Origin: Nitratireductor sp. XY-223
GTDB taxonomy: Bacteria; Pseudomonadota; Alphaproteobacteria; Rhizobiales; Rhizobiaceae
Assembly (NCBI RefSeq): GCF_004959855.1
Contig: NZ_SPNT01000001.1
Coordinates: forward strand, 1,054,001 to 1,118,000
Length of the DNA: 64,000 nucleotides
Direction of reading: 5' to 3'
This document shows positions 52,218 through 62,557 of this stretch, piece after piece (position 1 is the first letter of the stretch; every line of letters starts with the position of its first letter). Below the pieces are notes generated by a model, which saw only the letters and a list, made by a program, of their open reading frames with translations, was not told the origin of the DNA and did not search any database. A program made the translations under genes and the position numbers.

Positions 52218-53432
52218 ATGACCATCGACGAGAGTGCGCTCGGCTTCGGTTCCGGCGCGCGGGCGGTGTGGGCAAGCGACCCGGAAAAGAGCAGGGGGCG
52301 GCTGCATGCGGAAGAGACCAGCCGGACACGCTCGGAGTTCCAGCGCGACCGGGACCGCATTATCCATACGACGGCGTTCCGCAGGCTGAAGCACAAGACC
52401 CAAGTCTTCGTCGCCCATGAGGGCGATCATTTCCGCACGCGCCTGACCCACACGATCGAGGTGGCGCAGATCGCACGGGCGCTGGCCCGGGCGCTGAGGA
52501 TCGACGAGGATCTCGCCGAGGGGGTCGCCCTGGTCCACGATTTCGGCCACACGCCGTTCGGCCACACCGGCGAGGATGCGCTCGACGAGCTGCTGAAGGA
52601 CCATGGCGGGTTTGACCACAACGCGCAATCACTGCGGGTCGTCACCCAGCTGGAGCGCCGCTACGCGGCCTTCGACGGGCTCAACCTCACCTGGGAAAGC
52701 CTCGAGGGGCTGGTCAAGCACAACGGCCCGCTGACCGACGAATCCGGCAATGGCCTGGACGGGCCGGTTCCACAGCCGATCCTCGACTACTGCGCCCGTC
52801 AGGACCTGCACATTGCGACCTTTGCAAGCCTCGAAGCACAGGTCGCAGCCATCGCCGACGACATTGCCTACAACACCCATGACATCGACGACGGGCTGAG
52901 AAGCGGGCTGCTGCAGCTCGAGATGCTCGAGGAGGTTCCGTTCCTGTGCGAATTGCTGCGAGAGGTTAAAGACCGGTACCCGGAGCTCGAGCAGAGCCGG
53001 ATGATCCACGAAATCATGCGTCGACAGATAACGCTGATGGTCGAGGATGTGATCGCCGTCGCCCAGGCCAAACTCGCCCACCTGAAACCGCGGAATGCAG
53101 ATGATATCAGGTCGGCCGGACAGGCCTTCGCGCGGTTTTCACCGGATCTTCAGGATGCGGATCGAAGCATAAAGTCATTCCTTTACGCCAATCTGTACCG
53201 GCATCCGGATGTCATGCGGGTGCGGGAGCAGGCGGCGGGTATTGTCCGTGACCTGTTTGATGCCTATGTACGCGATCCGTCCCTGATGGGTGGCCACTGG
53301 AGGACGGGCGTCTCCGGATTCGACGAGGCGCAAATCTGCCGCCGGGTCGCCGACTATCTGGCCGGCATGACCGACAACTACGCGGTCAAACAGCACCGAA
53401 CCCTGTTTGACCGAACACCCGATTTGAGATAG
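52218..53432 (+). CDS. dgt: Deoxyguanosinetriphosphate triphosphohydrolase-like protein (dGTPase)
   Basis: 404 residues of the shorter, alphaproteobacterial dGTPase-like branch. HD-fold metal ligands are seen in [15 protein letters not shown] near residues 75-89 and [15 protein letters not shown] near 107-121, with [16 protein letters not shown] near 213-228. [11 protein letters not shown] near 55-65 is a family stretch. It cleaves dNTPs to nucleoside and tripolyphosphate. Divergent from erpA with 103 bp between starts. Confidence 0.94.
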   Translation: MTIDESALGFGSGARAVWASDPEKSRGRLHAEETSRTRSEFQRDRDRIIHTTAFRRLKHKTQVFVAHEGDHFRTRLTHTIEVAQIARALARALRIDEDLAEGVALVHDFGHTPFGHTGEDALDELLKDHGGFDHNAQSLRVVTQLERRYAAFDGLNLTWESLEGLVKHNGPLTDESGNGLDGPVPQPILDYCARQDLHIATFASLEAQVAAIADDIAYNTHDIDDGLRSGLLQLEMLEEVPFLCELLREVKDRYPELEQSRMIHEIMRRQITLMVEDVIAVAQAKLAHLKPRNADDIRSAGQAFARFSPDLQDADRSIKSFLYANLYRHPDVMRVREQAAGIVRDLFDAYVRDPSLMGGHWRTGVSGFDEAQICRRVADYLAGMTDNYAVKQHRTLFDRTPDLR

Positions 53433-53502
53433 TCAGCGGCAACTCTTGCCGGCCACAGCATGTGATTGTTCCCGGCCTCGGCGCCTCCCGGATGAAATAA
53501 AA

Positions 53503-55263
53503 ATGAATCTTTTCCAAGACTTTGAAGGTCGTGTTCTCAGTGCACTTGAGGCACTGGAGCGGATCCAGGAAAAAAAGGACGACATCAGCCTGTCGCGGGT
53601 CTCGGTCGAACCGCCGCGCGATCCGAGCCATGGCGACGTAGCAACCAACGCGGCCATGGTGCTCGCCAAATCGCTGGGTACAAATCCGCGCGCACTGGCT
53701 GACGAGATCTCCGGCATCCTGGAAAAGGACACGGATATCGAACGCATCTCCGTTGCCGGTCCCGGCTTCATCAACATGAAGCTCTCCGCCGCCTACTGGC
53801 AACGCACACTGTCGGCCATGATTGCGGAGGGCGAGAACTACGGCCGGAGCACGCTGGGTGAGGGCCAGAAGGTCAATGTCGAATACGTCTCGGCAAATCC
53901 GACCGGGCCGATGCATGTCGGACACTGCCGCGGCGCGGTGGTCGGGGATTCGCTCGCCAACCTCCTATCCTTCGTCGGCTACGACGTAACGAAGGAATAC
54001 TACATCAACGATGCCGGGACCCAGATCGACATTCTGGCCCGCTCGGTCTTCCTGCGCTATCGCGAGGCGCTTGGCGAGGACATCGGCGCGATCCCCGCCG
54101 GTCTCTATCCGGGCGACTATCTGAAGCCGGTTGGCACGGCGCTGGCAGACGAGTTCGGGTCCAAGCTGCGCGGCATGCCGGAAGACAAATGGATGCCGAT
54201 CGTCAAAGACCGAGCGATCGACGCGATGATGGCGATCATCCGCGAGGACCTGGCGGCGCTCAATGTCGCGCATGAGGTGTTCTATTCGGAGCGCAAGCTG
54301 CACGGCAACAACGCCAAGGCGATCCGCGAGGCGATCAACGACCTGACGTTCAAGGGGCATGTCTACAAGGGCAAGCTGCCGCCGCCCAAGGGGCAGAAGC
54401 CGGAGGACTGGGAGGATCGCGAACAGACGCTCTTCAAGTCCACGGATGTCGGCGACGATATCGACAGGCCGCTGATCAAGTCGGACGGCTCCTACACCTA
54501 TTTCGCTGCCGATGTCGCCTATTTCCACGACAAGTTCGAGCGCGGCTACAAGGAAATGATCTATGTGCTGGGCGCCGATCACGGCGGCTATGTGAAGCGC
54601 ATGGAGGCCGTTGCCAAGGCGGTCTCGGAAGGCGAGGCGAAACTCACCGTTCTGCTTTGCCAGTTGGTCAAGCTCTTTCGGGACGGCGAACCGGTACGCA
54701 TGTCCAAGCGGTCGGGAGACTTCATAACCTTGCGGGACGTGGTCGAAGAGGTCGGCAGTGATTCGGTGCGTTTCATGATGCTCTACCGCAAAAACTCCGA
54801 ACCGCTGGACTTCGATTTCGCCAAGGTCACGGAACAGTCCAAGGACAATCCGGTCTTTTATGTGCAGTATGCGCATGCGCGCTGCCACTCCGTATTTCGC
54901 CAGGCAGCGGAAGCGTTTACGGACATCGATCTCGAAAACGTGGACTATGCGGACGCGGTGAATGGTCTCATCACGGACGAAAATGAAATTCAGCTGGTTG
55001 CAAAACTTGCGGAATTCCCCAGGATCGTGGAAAGTGCTGCAGCGGCGCACGAGCCGCACAAGATAGCGTTTTATCTTTACGATGTTGCGAGCGCGTTTCA
55101 TGCTCACTGGAACAGAGGCAAGGAAACGGCGGAATTACGGTTTATTAACAATACGAAACCAAAATTGAGCTTGGCCAGATTGGGACTGGTTAGAGCAGTT
55201 GCCGCGGTGTTAAAGTCAGGGCTTGAAATAGCCGGGACAAACGCCCCGATTGAGATGCGTTGA
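53503..55263 (+). CDS. argS: Arginyl-tRNA synthetase
   Basis: 586 residues from ATG 53503, whose ribosome-binding site is weak. The HIGH motif is HVGH at 138-141 in [13 protein letters not shown], the KMSKS equivalent is MSKRSGD near 400, and the N-terminal Add1-like domain and C-terminal helical DALR domain are present. It charges tRNA-Arg. The C-terminal fifth has more AT-rich codons than the rest, with no break in the reading frame. Confidence 0.97.
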   Translation: MNLFQDFEGRVLSALEALERIQEKKDDISLSRVSVEPPRDPSHGDVATNAAMVLAKSLGTNPRALADEISGILEKDTDIERISVAGPGFINMKLSAAYWQRTLSAMIAEGENYGRSTLGEGQKVNVEYVSANPTGPMHVGHCRGAVVGDSLANLLSFVGYDVTKEYYINDAGTQIDILARSVFLRYREALGEDIGAIPAGLYPGDYLKPVGTALADEFGSKLRGMPEDKWMPIVKDRAIDAMMAIIREDLAALNVAHEVFYSERKLHGNNAKAIREAINDLTFKGHVYKGKLPPPKGQKPEDWEDREQTLFKSTDVGDDIDRPLIKSDGSYTYFAADVAYFHDKFERGYKEMIYVLGADHGGYVKRMEAVAKAVSEGEAKLTVLLCQLVKLFRDGEPVRMSKRSGDFITLRDVVEEVGSDSVRFMMLYRKNSEPLDFDFAKVTEQSKDNPVFYVQYAHARCHSVFRQAAEAFTDIDLENVDYADAVNGLITDENEIQLVAKLAEFPRIVESAAAAHEPHKIAFYLYDVASAFHAHWNRGKETAELRFINNTKPKLSLARLGLVRAVAAVLKSGLEIAGTNAPIEMR

Positions 55264-55325
55264 GCGTCACCTTTTGCCCACAATGTGCTGGCATGACAGT
55301 ACGCTCAATGTAGCGAGTGAACGGA

Positions 55326-57740
55326 ATGGCCGACAATCGAATTTCTGAGACGCGCGAGCCGGCGGACAAGGATCAAAAGAACGATGATCCGCTTTCAGAA
55401 CTGGCGCGAATCGTGGGATTTGAAGACGAAGGCAACAGTGCTGCCGATGACCAAAGCGGGACCGAGCAGGCCGGTTCGGGATTCGACCTCGAAGCGGAAT
55501 TGATGCGCAAACTCGAGATTGACGTGACGGCCGGGAAAGATCCCGAGGGCAACGACGCTTCCGAACCGCAAGACACCAGGGACGAAGAGGTCCGGCAGGA
55601 CATCCAAACGACGGCTTCCAAACAGATGAATGAAAAGGTTACGCCGATTCAGCCCGACATCGAAGCGGGCGCGGCAGGTGGCGCCAAGGAATCCTGGCCG
55701 CATGCGACGGTCGGCGCTGCAGCGCAGATGACAAGCCTTGAGGCGGAATTACAGGCCGCGTTCTCCGCGCTCGAAGGCCGGACCGCCAAGCTGGAGCCGG
55801 AACCTGAAATCGAACCTGAGCCCGAACACGTGCCGGAGCCGGTCCTGCAGGAGGAACCGCCGCAGCCACAGCAGCCTGCGGGTGAAGTCCGGATGCCGGC
55901 CGCTTCCGCGGCTCTGATCGATACAATCTCCGAAAGCGATGAACTGAAGGAAGCGTACGATCGGCTGCAGAAGGACATCGATGCCGCCAAGCCGGAGGAA
56001 GCACCGGTCAGCGATGGCAGCGAATTGACCGAAATGCTGCTGGCGGAGATGGCGGAAGTCGAGGCGCAGGCAGCCGAAGCCACCGCGGATGCATCGGCGA
56101 TGCCGTTTGATCCGGCAAGCATCGCGGAAACGGACTCGGCACCCGAGGCCATGGCAAATCTCAGCGTGCCCGAATATGCGGAAGAAGAAGTGCCGGAACC
56201 CGACCCGCGGGACAACGATTTCGGACTGCCGCTTGAGGACGATCTGGATGTTCTCACCGCGCCTGAGCCGTCCGAGGCGGCGAGCGCGTCCGCTGTGGAC
56301 CAGGGGCAGGCACCGGCCGAGCACACGGATCCGAGCCTTGAGCCGACCGCGCTCGACCCCGCCGCGGCCTATGGTGATTCGGGCGAAACGGCGGCCCGGA
56401 TGGAATATGACGACGAGCCGGGCATGGAGGGCTATCAGGACGACTACGAGTCCGATGTCTTTCCCGGGGACGATTTCACCGTCGACGATCTGGCTGCGCC
56501 GTCCTTTGACGACATGTCGGACGAACAGGGCGACCGCTCCGGCCGCCGCGGCCTCGTCGCCGCCGCGGTCGTGCTTGGCATAGCAGTGGTCGGCGGCGGC
56601 GGTTTCTATCTGTGGAACAGCTCGCTCGGCGGCGACAGCGCATCCGACGGTCCGCCCATTATTTCGGCCGACAACGATCCCGTTAAGATCAAGCCGGAAG
56701 ATCCCGGTGGCAAGACAGTCCCGAATCAGGACCTCGCCGTTTACGAAAAAGTCGCCGGAAACGACACGTCCGGCAATTCCGACCAGAACCTGGTAACGAC
56801 CACAGAAGAGCCCGTTGATGTCGTGCAGCGTACGCTGGATCCGGAAACGCTGCCACTGGAAGGCCGGGGCGATGCCGTCGAGCCGGCGGCTAAATCCGAA
56901 GAGCGGCTTGCATCGTCCGAGCAACTCGATCCGGATCCAACCGCGACTGACAGCGGGGCAAACGGCGTTGCGCCGCGCAAGGTTCGCACCCTGATCGTAA
57001 AACCCGACGGAACGATCGTCGCGCGCGAAGTGCCGCCGGCTGATACCGCGGCCACCGCCACCACGACGGCGGCCACCCAGCAGGGGAATGCCGCGGCGAC
57101 GCAAAACGGCTCGGCGAATGCGGATACGGCGGCAACGAACGGCACTGCCGCGCAGGCACCGGTTGCCGTTGCATCGGCACTGCCTTCCGCAACCGCCACC
57201 GAGGGCCAGGCCGCCACGACGAATTCCAGTTCCGCGACGAACCAGGCGGCCGCCCTGCCGCCTATCGATGAGAATCTGCGCGACAGCGGCGCATTGCCGC
57301 TTCCGGTCAGCCGCCCGTCCGCCAATGCGGCGGAACCGACGCAGGTGGCATCGGCAGCCACGACGAACAATTCCGACCTGCGCGCCGCCGTCGCCGCACC
57401 GGTGCCGGAGACGCGGCCTGCGGAACAGCCGGTCAATATCGTCGAGGCCGTTACCGAACGCGGCAACCTGGCAGGCACGACTGCCACCGCCAATCCGGGC
57501 GGATACATGATGCAGATTTCGTCGCAGCCGTCCGAGGAAGCGGCACGCCAGTCCTATCAGAACCTGTCGCAGAGATATGCCTCGATCATCGGCGGCAAGG
57601 GTGTCGATTTCCAGCGCGCGGACATACCCAATCGCGGAGTGTTTTACCGGGTGCGCATACCCGCCGGATCGAAAGCCGAGGCGAACAGTCTTTGTGCCCA
57701 GTACAAGGCGGCGGGCGGAAGTTGCTTCGTCGCCCGCTGA
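55326..57740 (+). CDS. SPOR-domain membrane protein
   Basis: 804 residues from ATG 55326. A long acidic, Ala/Glu/Pro-rich cytoplasmic part (1-405) is followed by one membrane segment (about 409-430, LVAAAVVLGIAVVGGGGFYLW), then a low-complexity Ala/Thr/Gln-rich periplasmic linker and a C-terminal SPOR domain from residue 725 (GGYMMQISSQPSEEAARQSY…). SPOR domains bind denuded septal peptidoglycan, so a division or envelope role is likely. Located between argS and nagZ as in other Rhizobiales. Confidence 0.92.
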   Translation: MADNRISETREPADKDQKNDDPLSELARIVGFEDEGNSAADDQSGTEQAGSGFDLEAELMRKLEIDVTAGKDPEGNDASEPQDTRDEEVRQDIQTTASKQMNEKVTPIQPDIEAGAAGGAKESWPHATVGAAAQMTSLEAELQAAFSALEGRTAKLEPEPEIEPEPEHVPEPVLQEEPPQPQQPAGEVRMPAASAALIDTISESDELKEAYDRLQKDIDAAKPEEAPVSDGSELTEMLLAEMAEVEAQAAEATADASAMPFDPASIAETDSAPEAMANLSVPEYAEEEVPEPDPRDNDFGLPLEDDLDVLTAPEPSEAASASAVDQGQAPAEHTDPSLEPTALDPAAAYGDSGETAARMEYDDEPGMEGYQDDYESDVFPGDDFTVDDLAAPSFDDMSDEQGDRSGRRGLVAAAVVLGIAVVGGGGFYLWNSSLGGDSASDGPPIISADNDPVKIKPEDPGGKTVPNQDLAVYEKVAGNDTSGNSDQNLVTTTEEPVDVVQRTLDPETLPLEGRGDAVEPAAKSEERLASSEQLDPDPTATDSGANGVAPRKVRTLIVKPDGTIVAREVPPADTAATATTTAATQQGNAAATQNGSANADTAATNGTAAQAPVAVASALPSATATEGQAATTNSSSATNQAAALPPIDENLRDSGALPLPVSRPSANAAEPTQVASAATTNNSDLRAAVAAPVPETRPAEQPVNIVEAVTERGNLAGTTATANPGGYMMQISSQPSEEAARQSYQNLSQRYASIIGGKGVDFQRADIPNRGVFYRVRIPAGSKAEANSLCAQYKAAGGSCFVAR

Positions 57741-57827
57741 CACGTCCTCCCAAGGTGGCCGCGGCGTGCAGCGCCGCGGATATTTTAGTGGGCTATCCTT
57801 TGTGTGACAGCGGTGTATGATTCGTCC

Positions 57828-58856
57828 ATGACCGAATCAAAAGCGATGATCCTTGGATGCGGCGGATTAGCGCTAACGGATGAGGAAAGGGCCTTGTACA
57901 GGGCGGAGAGCCCATGGGGTCTGATCCTGTTCGCCCGCAACATCCAAGAACATGACCAACTGACAGATCTTGTTGCCGATTTTCGCGACTGCGTGGGACG
58001 GCGCGATGCGCCGGTGCTGATCGATCAGGAGGGCGGACGGGTTCAGCGCATCAAGGCGCCTCTCGCTCCGGCCTATCCGCCGGCTTCGGTGATCGGATCG
58101 CTTTTTGAGGACAGCAACGACGAAGGTCTGCGTGCGGCCTGGCTGATGGGGCGCCTGCATGCCTGCGATCTGTCGGCGTACGGCATCAATGTCGACTGCA
58201 TTCCGGTGCTCGACGTTCCCGCCCAGAACGGTCACGAGGTTATCGGGAACCGGGCGCTGGCGGCGGACCCCAGCGCGGTCGCCAAACTGGGGCGGGCGAT
58301 GATCGACGGGCTTTCCGCAGGTGGCGTGCAGCCGGTAATGAAACACATGCCGGGCCATGGGCGGGCCCTTGTCGACAGCCATCACCGCATGCCTGTCGTC
58401 GACGCGACGCTTGAGCAACTGGAGGCAAGCGACTTTGTGCCGTTCGCGGCACTTTCGAAAACACCGATGGCGATGACCGCACATGTCGTCTTCACGGCGT
58501 TGGACCCCGAGAACCCGGCGACGTCGTCGCCGACCGTCATCAACGAGATCATCCGCGGGAAAATCGGGTTCGACGGACTGCTGATGACCGATGACATCTC
58601 GATGAAGGCACTTTCTGGGGATTTCGCCGCAAAGACGGATGCAATCTTCAGGGCCGGGTGCGATGTAGTGCTCCACTGCAACGGCTCGATGCAGGAGATG
58701 ACGGAAGTTTGTGCCCATACGCCCGAGCTGGCGGGTGCCGCAGCGGACAGGGCGCGCTTCGTCATGTCTCTTTTCAACGATGGCGATGCAGCCGATCCGT
58801 CCGAATTGCGTGCTGAATTCGACGGTCTGATTGCACGGAAGATGTCGCTTGTCTGA
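57828..58856 (+). CDS. nagZ: Beta-N-acetylhexosaminidase
   Basis: 342 residues from ATG 57828 (a GTG at 57804 would add eight). The glycoside-hydrolase family 3 signature KHMPGHG is at about 171-177, with the catalytic His-Asp pair nearby, and the nucleophile Asp in LLMTDDISM near 254-262. IDQEGGRVQRI near 65-75 is diagnostic. It removes GlcNAc from cell-wall muropeptides during recycling. Upstream of scpA by nine bases. Confidence 0.95.
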   Translation: MTESKAMILGCGGLALTDEERALYRAESPWGLILFARNIQEHDQLTDLVADFRDCVGRRDAPVLIDQEGGRVQRIKAPLAPAYPPASVIGSLFEDSNDEGLRAAWLMGRLHACDLSAYGINVDCIPVLDVPAQNGHEVIGNRALAADPSAVAKLGRAMIDGLSAGGVQPVMKHMPGHGRALVDSHHRMPVVDATLEQLEASDFVPFAALSKTPMAMTAHVVFTALDPENPATSSPTVINEIIRGKIGFDGLLMTDDISMKALSGDFAAKTDAIFRAGCDVVLHCNGSMQEMTEVCAHTPELAGAAADRARFVMSLFNDGDAADPSELRAEFDGLIARKMSLV

Positions 58857-58865
58857 GGTCCTGCC

Positions 58866-59726
58866 ATGGTAGACGCGCTACGCAAACAGCAAAGTCCGGC
58901 GGAGGCGAATGGCTCCGCGGATCAGCCGTGGGAAGACCCTGAAAAGACCGATCGCGGTGTGAGCGAACCGGCGCTGGTCGTCGACATCGACGGCTTCGAG
59001 GGGCCGCTCGATCTGCTGCTTCATCTTGCGCGCAACCAGAAGGTCGACCTGGCCCGCATATCGGTTCTGGCGCTCGCCGAGCAATATCTGGCCTTCGTCG
59101 ACAGCGCACGGCGGCTGCGGCTCGAACTTGCCGCCGACTACCTTGTCATGGCGGCGTGGCTTGCCTTCCTGAAATCCAAGCTGCTGATACCACAAAGAAG
59201 CGACGGCGACGAGCCGACGGGCGAGGAGATGGCGGCGCAGCTGGCGTTTCGGCTGAAGCGGCTCGAGGCCATGCGCGATGTCGCCACGCGGCTGGTCAAC
59301 CGCAATCGCGTCGGCCGCGAGCTTTTTGTCCGCGGCGATCCGGAGCCGGTCATCATCGAACGCAAGTCCGATTTCCAGGCAACGCTCTACGATCTGCTCA
59401 ACGCCTATGCGGGACTGCGCCAGCGGCAATCGGTCACCCAGGTGACGATTTCGAAGCGCCGCGTGTGGTCGCTGGGCGACGCGCGCGTCATCCTGCAGCG
59501 GATGATCGGCGACATGCACGAGTGGACGGCGCTCGACCATTTCCTGGTGCGTTACCTGAGCGATCCGGAGGAGCGGGCGACGGCGATTGCAAGCTCCTTC
59601 GCGGCCTCGCTTGAAATGGTGCGGGAAGGGTGCCTGGAAATGCGGCAGGAAGTTCCCTTCGCGCCGATCTACCTGCGGCGCGGGCAAAACACCTCCGATC
59701 CGGAGGGGACAGAGGAGACGGCATAA
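58866..59726 (+). CDS. scpA: Segregation and condensation protein A
   Basis: 286 residues. The kleisin pattern is clear: the N-terminal FEGPLDLLLHLARNQKVDLARI (about 40-61), RLRLELAADYLVMAAWLAFLKSKLLIPQ (about 82-110) and a winged-helix C-terminus. It bridges the SMC dimer heads with ScpB in chromosome condensation. One base separates its stop from the scpB start. Confidence 0.95.
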   Translation: MVDALRKQQSPAEANGSADQPWEDPEKTDRGVSEPALVVDIDGFEGPLDLLLHLARNQKVDLARISVLALAEQYLAFVDSARRLRLELAADYLVMAAWLAFLKSKLLIPQRSDGDEPTGEEMAAQLAFRLKRLEAMRDVATRLVNRNRVGRELFVRGDPEPVIIERKSDFQATLYDLLNAYAGLRQRQSVTQVTISKRRVWSLGDARVILQRMIGDMHEWTALDHFLVRYLSDPEERATAIASSFAASLEMVREGCLEMRQEVPFAPIYLRRGQNTSDPEGTEETA

Positions 59727-59727
59727 G

Positions 59728-60471
59728 ATGTCGGAAGGAACACAGGCCAATATTGTGCCCTTTGACAAGGATGCGGTCGCCGTCGGCGGGACGGCCGAGG
59801 ACGAAGGCAGCGCGCCGCGCGCCCTGCACGAGGCGGAGCGCATCGCTGAGGCGCTGGTATTCGCGTCGGCGGAGCCGGTGTCGGAAAAGGCGATTGCCGA
59901 AAAGCTGCCCGAGGGAACCGATGTCTCGGCGGTGATGAAACGGCTCGCCGGGTCTTACAGCCTGCGCGGTGTCAATCTGCGCCGTGTTGACGATCACTGG
60001 GCTTTCCGGACCGCGGACGATCTTTCGTTCCTGATCCACCGCGAACAGACCGACATTCGCAAACTGTCGCGGGCTGCGCTGGAGGTTCTCGCCATCGTCG
60101 CCTACCACCAGCCGGTGACGCGCGCCGAGATCGAAGAAATCCGGGGCGTCGCGACCTCACGCGGGACGCTCGACGTGCTGCTTGAATCCGGCTGGATAAA
60201 GATGCGCGGGCGACGCCGGACACCGGGGCGGCCGGTGACCTACGGAACAACGCTCGATTTCCTCGACCATTTCGGTCTCGAGGAGCTGCGCGATCTGCCG
60301 GGACTGGAGGAATTGAAGGGTGCCGGATTGCTGTCTTCCCAGATTCCGTCCAATTTCAAAGTGCCGGTTCCGCCGGCAAATGACGACCTTGCCGAGGACG
60401 AGGATCCGATCACCGAGATGGATTTGGAGGAGCTGGGCCTCTTGACTCCGCTGGGTGAAGGAGACGAGTAG
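59728..60471 (+). CDS. scpB: Segregation and condensation protein B
   Basis: 247 residues from ATG 59728. Two winged-helix domains: RIAEALVFASAEPVSEKAIAEKL near 31-53 and LEVLAIVAYHQPVTRAEIEEIRGVATSRGTLD-like segment near 116-147, which is the family's most conserved stretch, then RGRRRTPGRPVTYGTT. The C-terminus is acidic. It dimerises on ScpA in the SMC complex. Co-transcribed with scpA. Confidence 0.95.
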   Translation: MSEGTQANIVPFDKDAVAVGGTAEDEGSAPRALHEAERIAEALVFASAEPVSEKAIAEKLPEGTDVSAVMKRLAGSYSLRGVNLRRVDDHWAFRTADDLSFLIHREQTDIRKLSRAALEVLAIVAYHQPVTRAEIEEIRGVATSRGTLDVLLESGWIKMRGRRRTPGRPVTYGTTLDFLDHFGLEELRDLPGLEELKGAGLLSSQIPSNFKVPVPPANDDLAEDEDPITEMDLEELGLLTPLGEGDE

Positions 60472-60522
60472 TAGGCTGAACCACGGCCGAACCCGCTCTA
60501 AGTCCAGGACAGAAGGCAGCAG

Positions 60523-61614
60523 TTGACTCCAGCTTCAGCACAATTTCGCGTACAGCCGAGCGCCGGCGTGACTTTCGCCGCCGACCTGGCATTCGAGAAT
60601 ATCAGGCACGACTACCAGGGCCAGTCGACGCTCGACGGCGTATCGCTGGAAGCGGCGCCGGGGGAGGTGCTGTGCCTACTGGGGCCGTCCGGCTCCGGCA
60701 AGACGACCCTGTTGCGACTGGCGGCGGGCCTGGAAGTGCCGCGCGAAGGGCGCATATTGCTGAACGGCCAGGAAGTCTCCGGACCGCACGTTTTCGTTCC
60801 ACCGGAACGGCGGGGCGTCGGGCTGATGTTCCAGGATTTTGCGCTGTTTCCCCATATGACCGTCTTCGAGAATGTATGCTTCGGCCTGAATGCCCTGTCC
60901 GAGGCGGAGGCAAAAGAAGAGGCAACGGTCGCGCTGGAAAGGGTCGGGCTTACACATTACTCCGACCAGTATCCGCATGCCCTGTCCGGGGGCGAGCAGC
61001 AGCGGGTTGCGCTGGCCCGGGCGCTGTCGCCGCGCCCGTCGGTCCTGTTGATGGACGAACCATTCTCGGGCCTGGACTCGCGCCTGAGAGACACGGTCCG
61101 CAACGAGACCCTGGACATTTTGCGGCAAACGCGGGCGACCGCGTTGATGGTAACCCACGATGCCGAAGAGGCCATGCGCGTCGCTGACAGGATCGCGCTG
61201 CTGAAGGACGGGCGGCTGATCCAGGTTGGGTCGGCCGAGGACCTTTACTGCAACCCGGTAGACCTTTTCACCGCGGCTTTCTTTTCGGAGCTGAACGTGT
61301 TTGACGCCAGGGTTCGCCAAGGACGCGTCGAAACACCGCTTGGTACGTTCAAGGCGAACGGCGCCCGCGAGGGAGACCGGCTGGAGGTTGCCGTCAGGCT
61401 TCCCAGCGTCGAGGTCAGGGAGCGGGACGGCGACATTCCGGCGCGTGTGGTGTTCCGGCGTTTTCTGGGTGTGGTTGAACAGCTGGGCCTTGCCGTGCCG
61501 GGCACCGAGCAGGTGATACAGGCCAGATTGAAGGCCGGGCAACTGCCGACAGGATTGCGCGAGGTGATGCTTTGCGTTAACGACCATGACATAATGATGT
61601 TTGAAAGTGGGTAG
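60523..61614 (+). CDS. ABC transporter ATP-binding protein (PotA/FbpC-like), orphan
   Basis: 363 residues from a TTG at 60523 with GAAGG upstream. Walker A GPSGSGKTTLLRLAAGLE near 50-67, Q-loop MFQDFALFPHM, signature LSGGEQQRVALARAL near 152-166, Walker B VLLMDEPFSGLD and the switch VTHDAEEAM are all intact. A TOBE-like region follows (about 260-360). The family drives iron, putrescine or sulfate importers, yet no permease or binding protein is adjacent, so its partner is elsewhere or lost. Confidence 0.9.
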   Translation: MTPASAQFRVQPSAGVTFAADLAFENIRHDYQGQSTLDGVSLEAAPGEVLCLLGPSGSGKTTLLRLAAGLEVPREGRILLNGQEVSGPHVFVPPERRGVGLMFQDFALFPHMTVFENVCFGLNALSEAEAKEEATVALERVGLTHYSDQYPHALSGGEQQRVALARALSPRPSVLLMDEPFSGLDSRLRDTVRNETLDILRQTRATALMVTHDAEEAMRVADRIALLKDGRLIQVGSAEDLYCNPVDLFTAAFFSELNVFDARVRQGRVETPLGTFKANGAREGDRLEVAVRLPSVEVRERDGDIPARVVFRRFLGVVEQLGLAVPGTEQVIQARLKAGQLPTGLREVMLCVNDHDIMMFESG

Positions 61615-61658
61615 AAAGAACCTACATCAGTCGATGAGATCCTCAGGGAGAAAAGAGT

Positions 61659-61859
61659 ATGGGTAGTTTTAGCATTTGGCACTGGCTGATCGTGCTGGTC
61701 GTGGTGCTGTTGCTGTTTGGCCGAGGCAAGATTCCGGAACTGATGGGCGACGTTGCGAAGGGCATCAAGAACTTCCGCAAGGGCATGGGCGAAGAGGAGC
61801 CCTCCGAAAACGCCAAGACGGTTGAACACAAGGCCGATGAAAAAGCGGAAAAAAGCTGA
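61659..61859 (+). CDS. tatA: Twin-arginine translocase subunit TatA
   Basis: 66 residues. The N-terminal membrane helix ([25 protein letters not shown]) runs into the amphipathic helix with [20 protein letters not shown], the TatA signature, and an acidic/lysine tail. TatA polymers form the pore for folded Tat substrates. First of tatA-tatB-tatC. Confidence 0.96.
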   Translation: MGSFSIWHWLIVLVVVLLLFGRGKIPELMGDVAKGIKNFRKGMGEEEPSENAKTVEHKADEKAEKS

Positions 61860-61936
61860 CCGGGGCGCAGCCACAGGATAATACGCTTTCTTCACATGCA
61901 TGTTGACCGCGGCAAACGCTGCGGGGAGGCACATCT

Positions 61937-62557
61937 ATGTTGGATCTTGGCTGGCCGGAACTTCTGGTCGTAGCGCTGGTGCTGATCATTGTCGTCGGGC
62001 CGAAGGACCTGCCGGGAATGCTGCGCACGTTCGGGCGCACGACGCGCAAGCTCCGCTCCATGGCCGGCGAGTTCCGCAGCCAGTTTGACGAGGCGCTCAA
62101 GGAAGCCGAACTGGAAGACGTCAAGAATGTCCTTGACGAGGCCAAGCAGCTCAATCCCAAGAACATCCTGAAAGAGGCGATCGATCCGATCCGTGACGCC
62201 GGAAAGGAAATCAAGGCGGACCTCGACAAGGCCATGAGGGAGCCGGCTGAACCGGCCAAGCCCGAGCTAGCGGCGACGAATGTAAAATCGGAACCGGGTT
62301 CCGACAAAGCGCCGAAACCGGCCGGCAAGAAAGCAGCCAAATCCGCGAAGAAGCCTTCCACCGGCAAAGCGGCGTCCAAGACCGCGAAAACCGGAGCCGG
62401 GAAGCCGGCTCGGAGTACGACGCGAAAGCCCGCCGCGAAGAAAACAAACAGCACGGCAAAGCCGGCGTCTGAGGCGAAAAAACCGGCACGGCGCGCGGCG
62501 ACCCGCAAGGCTGCCCCGGCTGCCAAGGCCGCGAAATCCAGCGGAGACACCGCGTGA
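61937..62557 (+). CDS. tatB: Twin-arginine translocase subunit TatB
   Basis: 206 residues. Membrane helix and amphipathic helix (LDLGWPELLVVALVLIIVVG then PKDLPGMLRTFGRTTRKLRS) with Glu8 and Pro23-equivalents, followed by coiled-coil (FDEALKEAELEDVKNVLDEA) and a long Lys/Ala/Pro-rich tail (from about 115). The tail is longer than in E. coli but common in Rhizobiales. It receives Tat signal peptides with TatC. Its TGA overlaps the tatC GTG start by four bases. Confidence 0.95.
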   Translation: MLDLGWPELLVVALVLIIVVGPKDLPGMLRTFGRTTRKLRSMAGEFRSQFDEALKEAELEDVKNVLDEAKQLNPKNILKEAIDPIRDAGKEIKADLDKAMREPAEPAKPELAATNVKSEPGSDKAPKPAGKKAAKSAKKPSTGKAASKTAKTGAGKPARSTTRKPAAKKTNSTAKPASEAKKPARRAATRKAAPAAKAAKSSGDTA

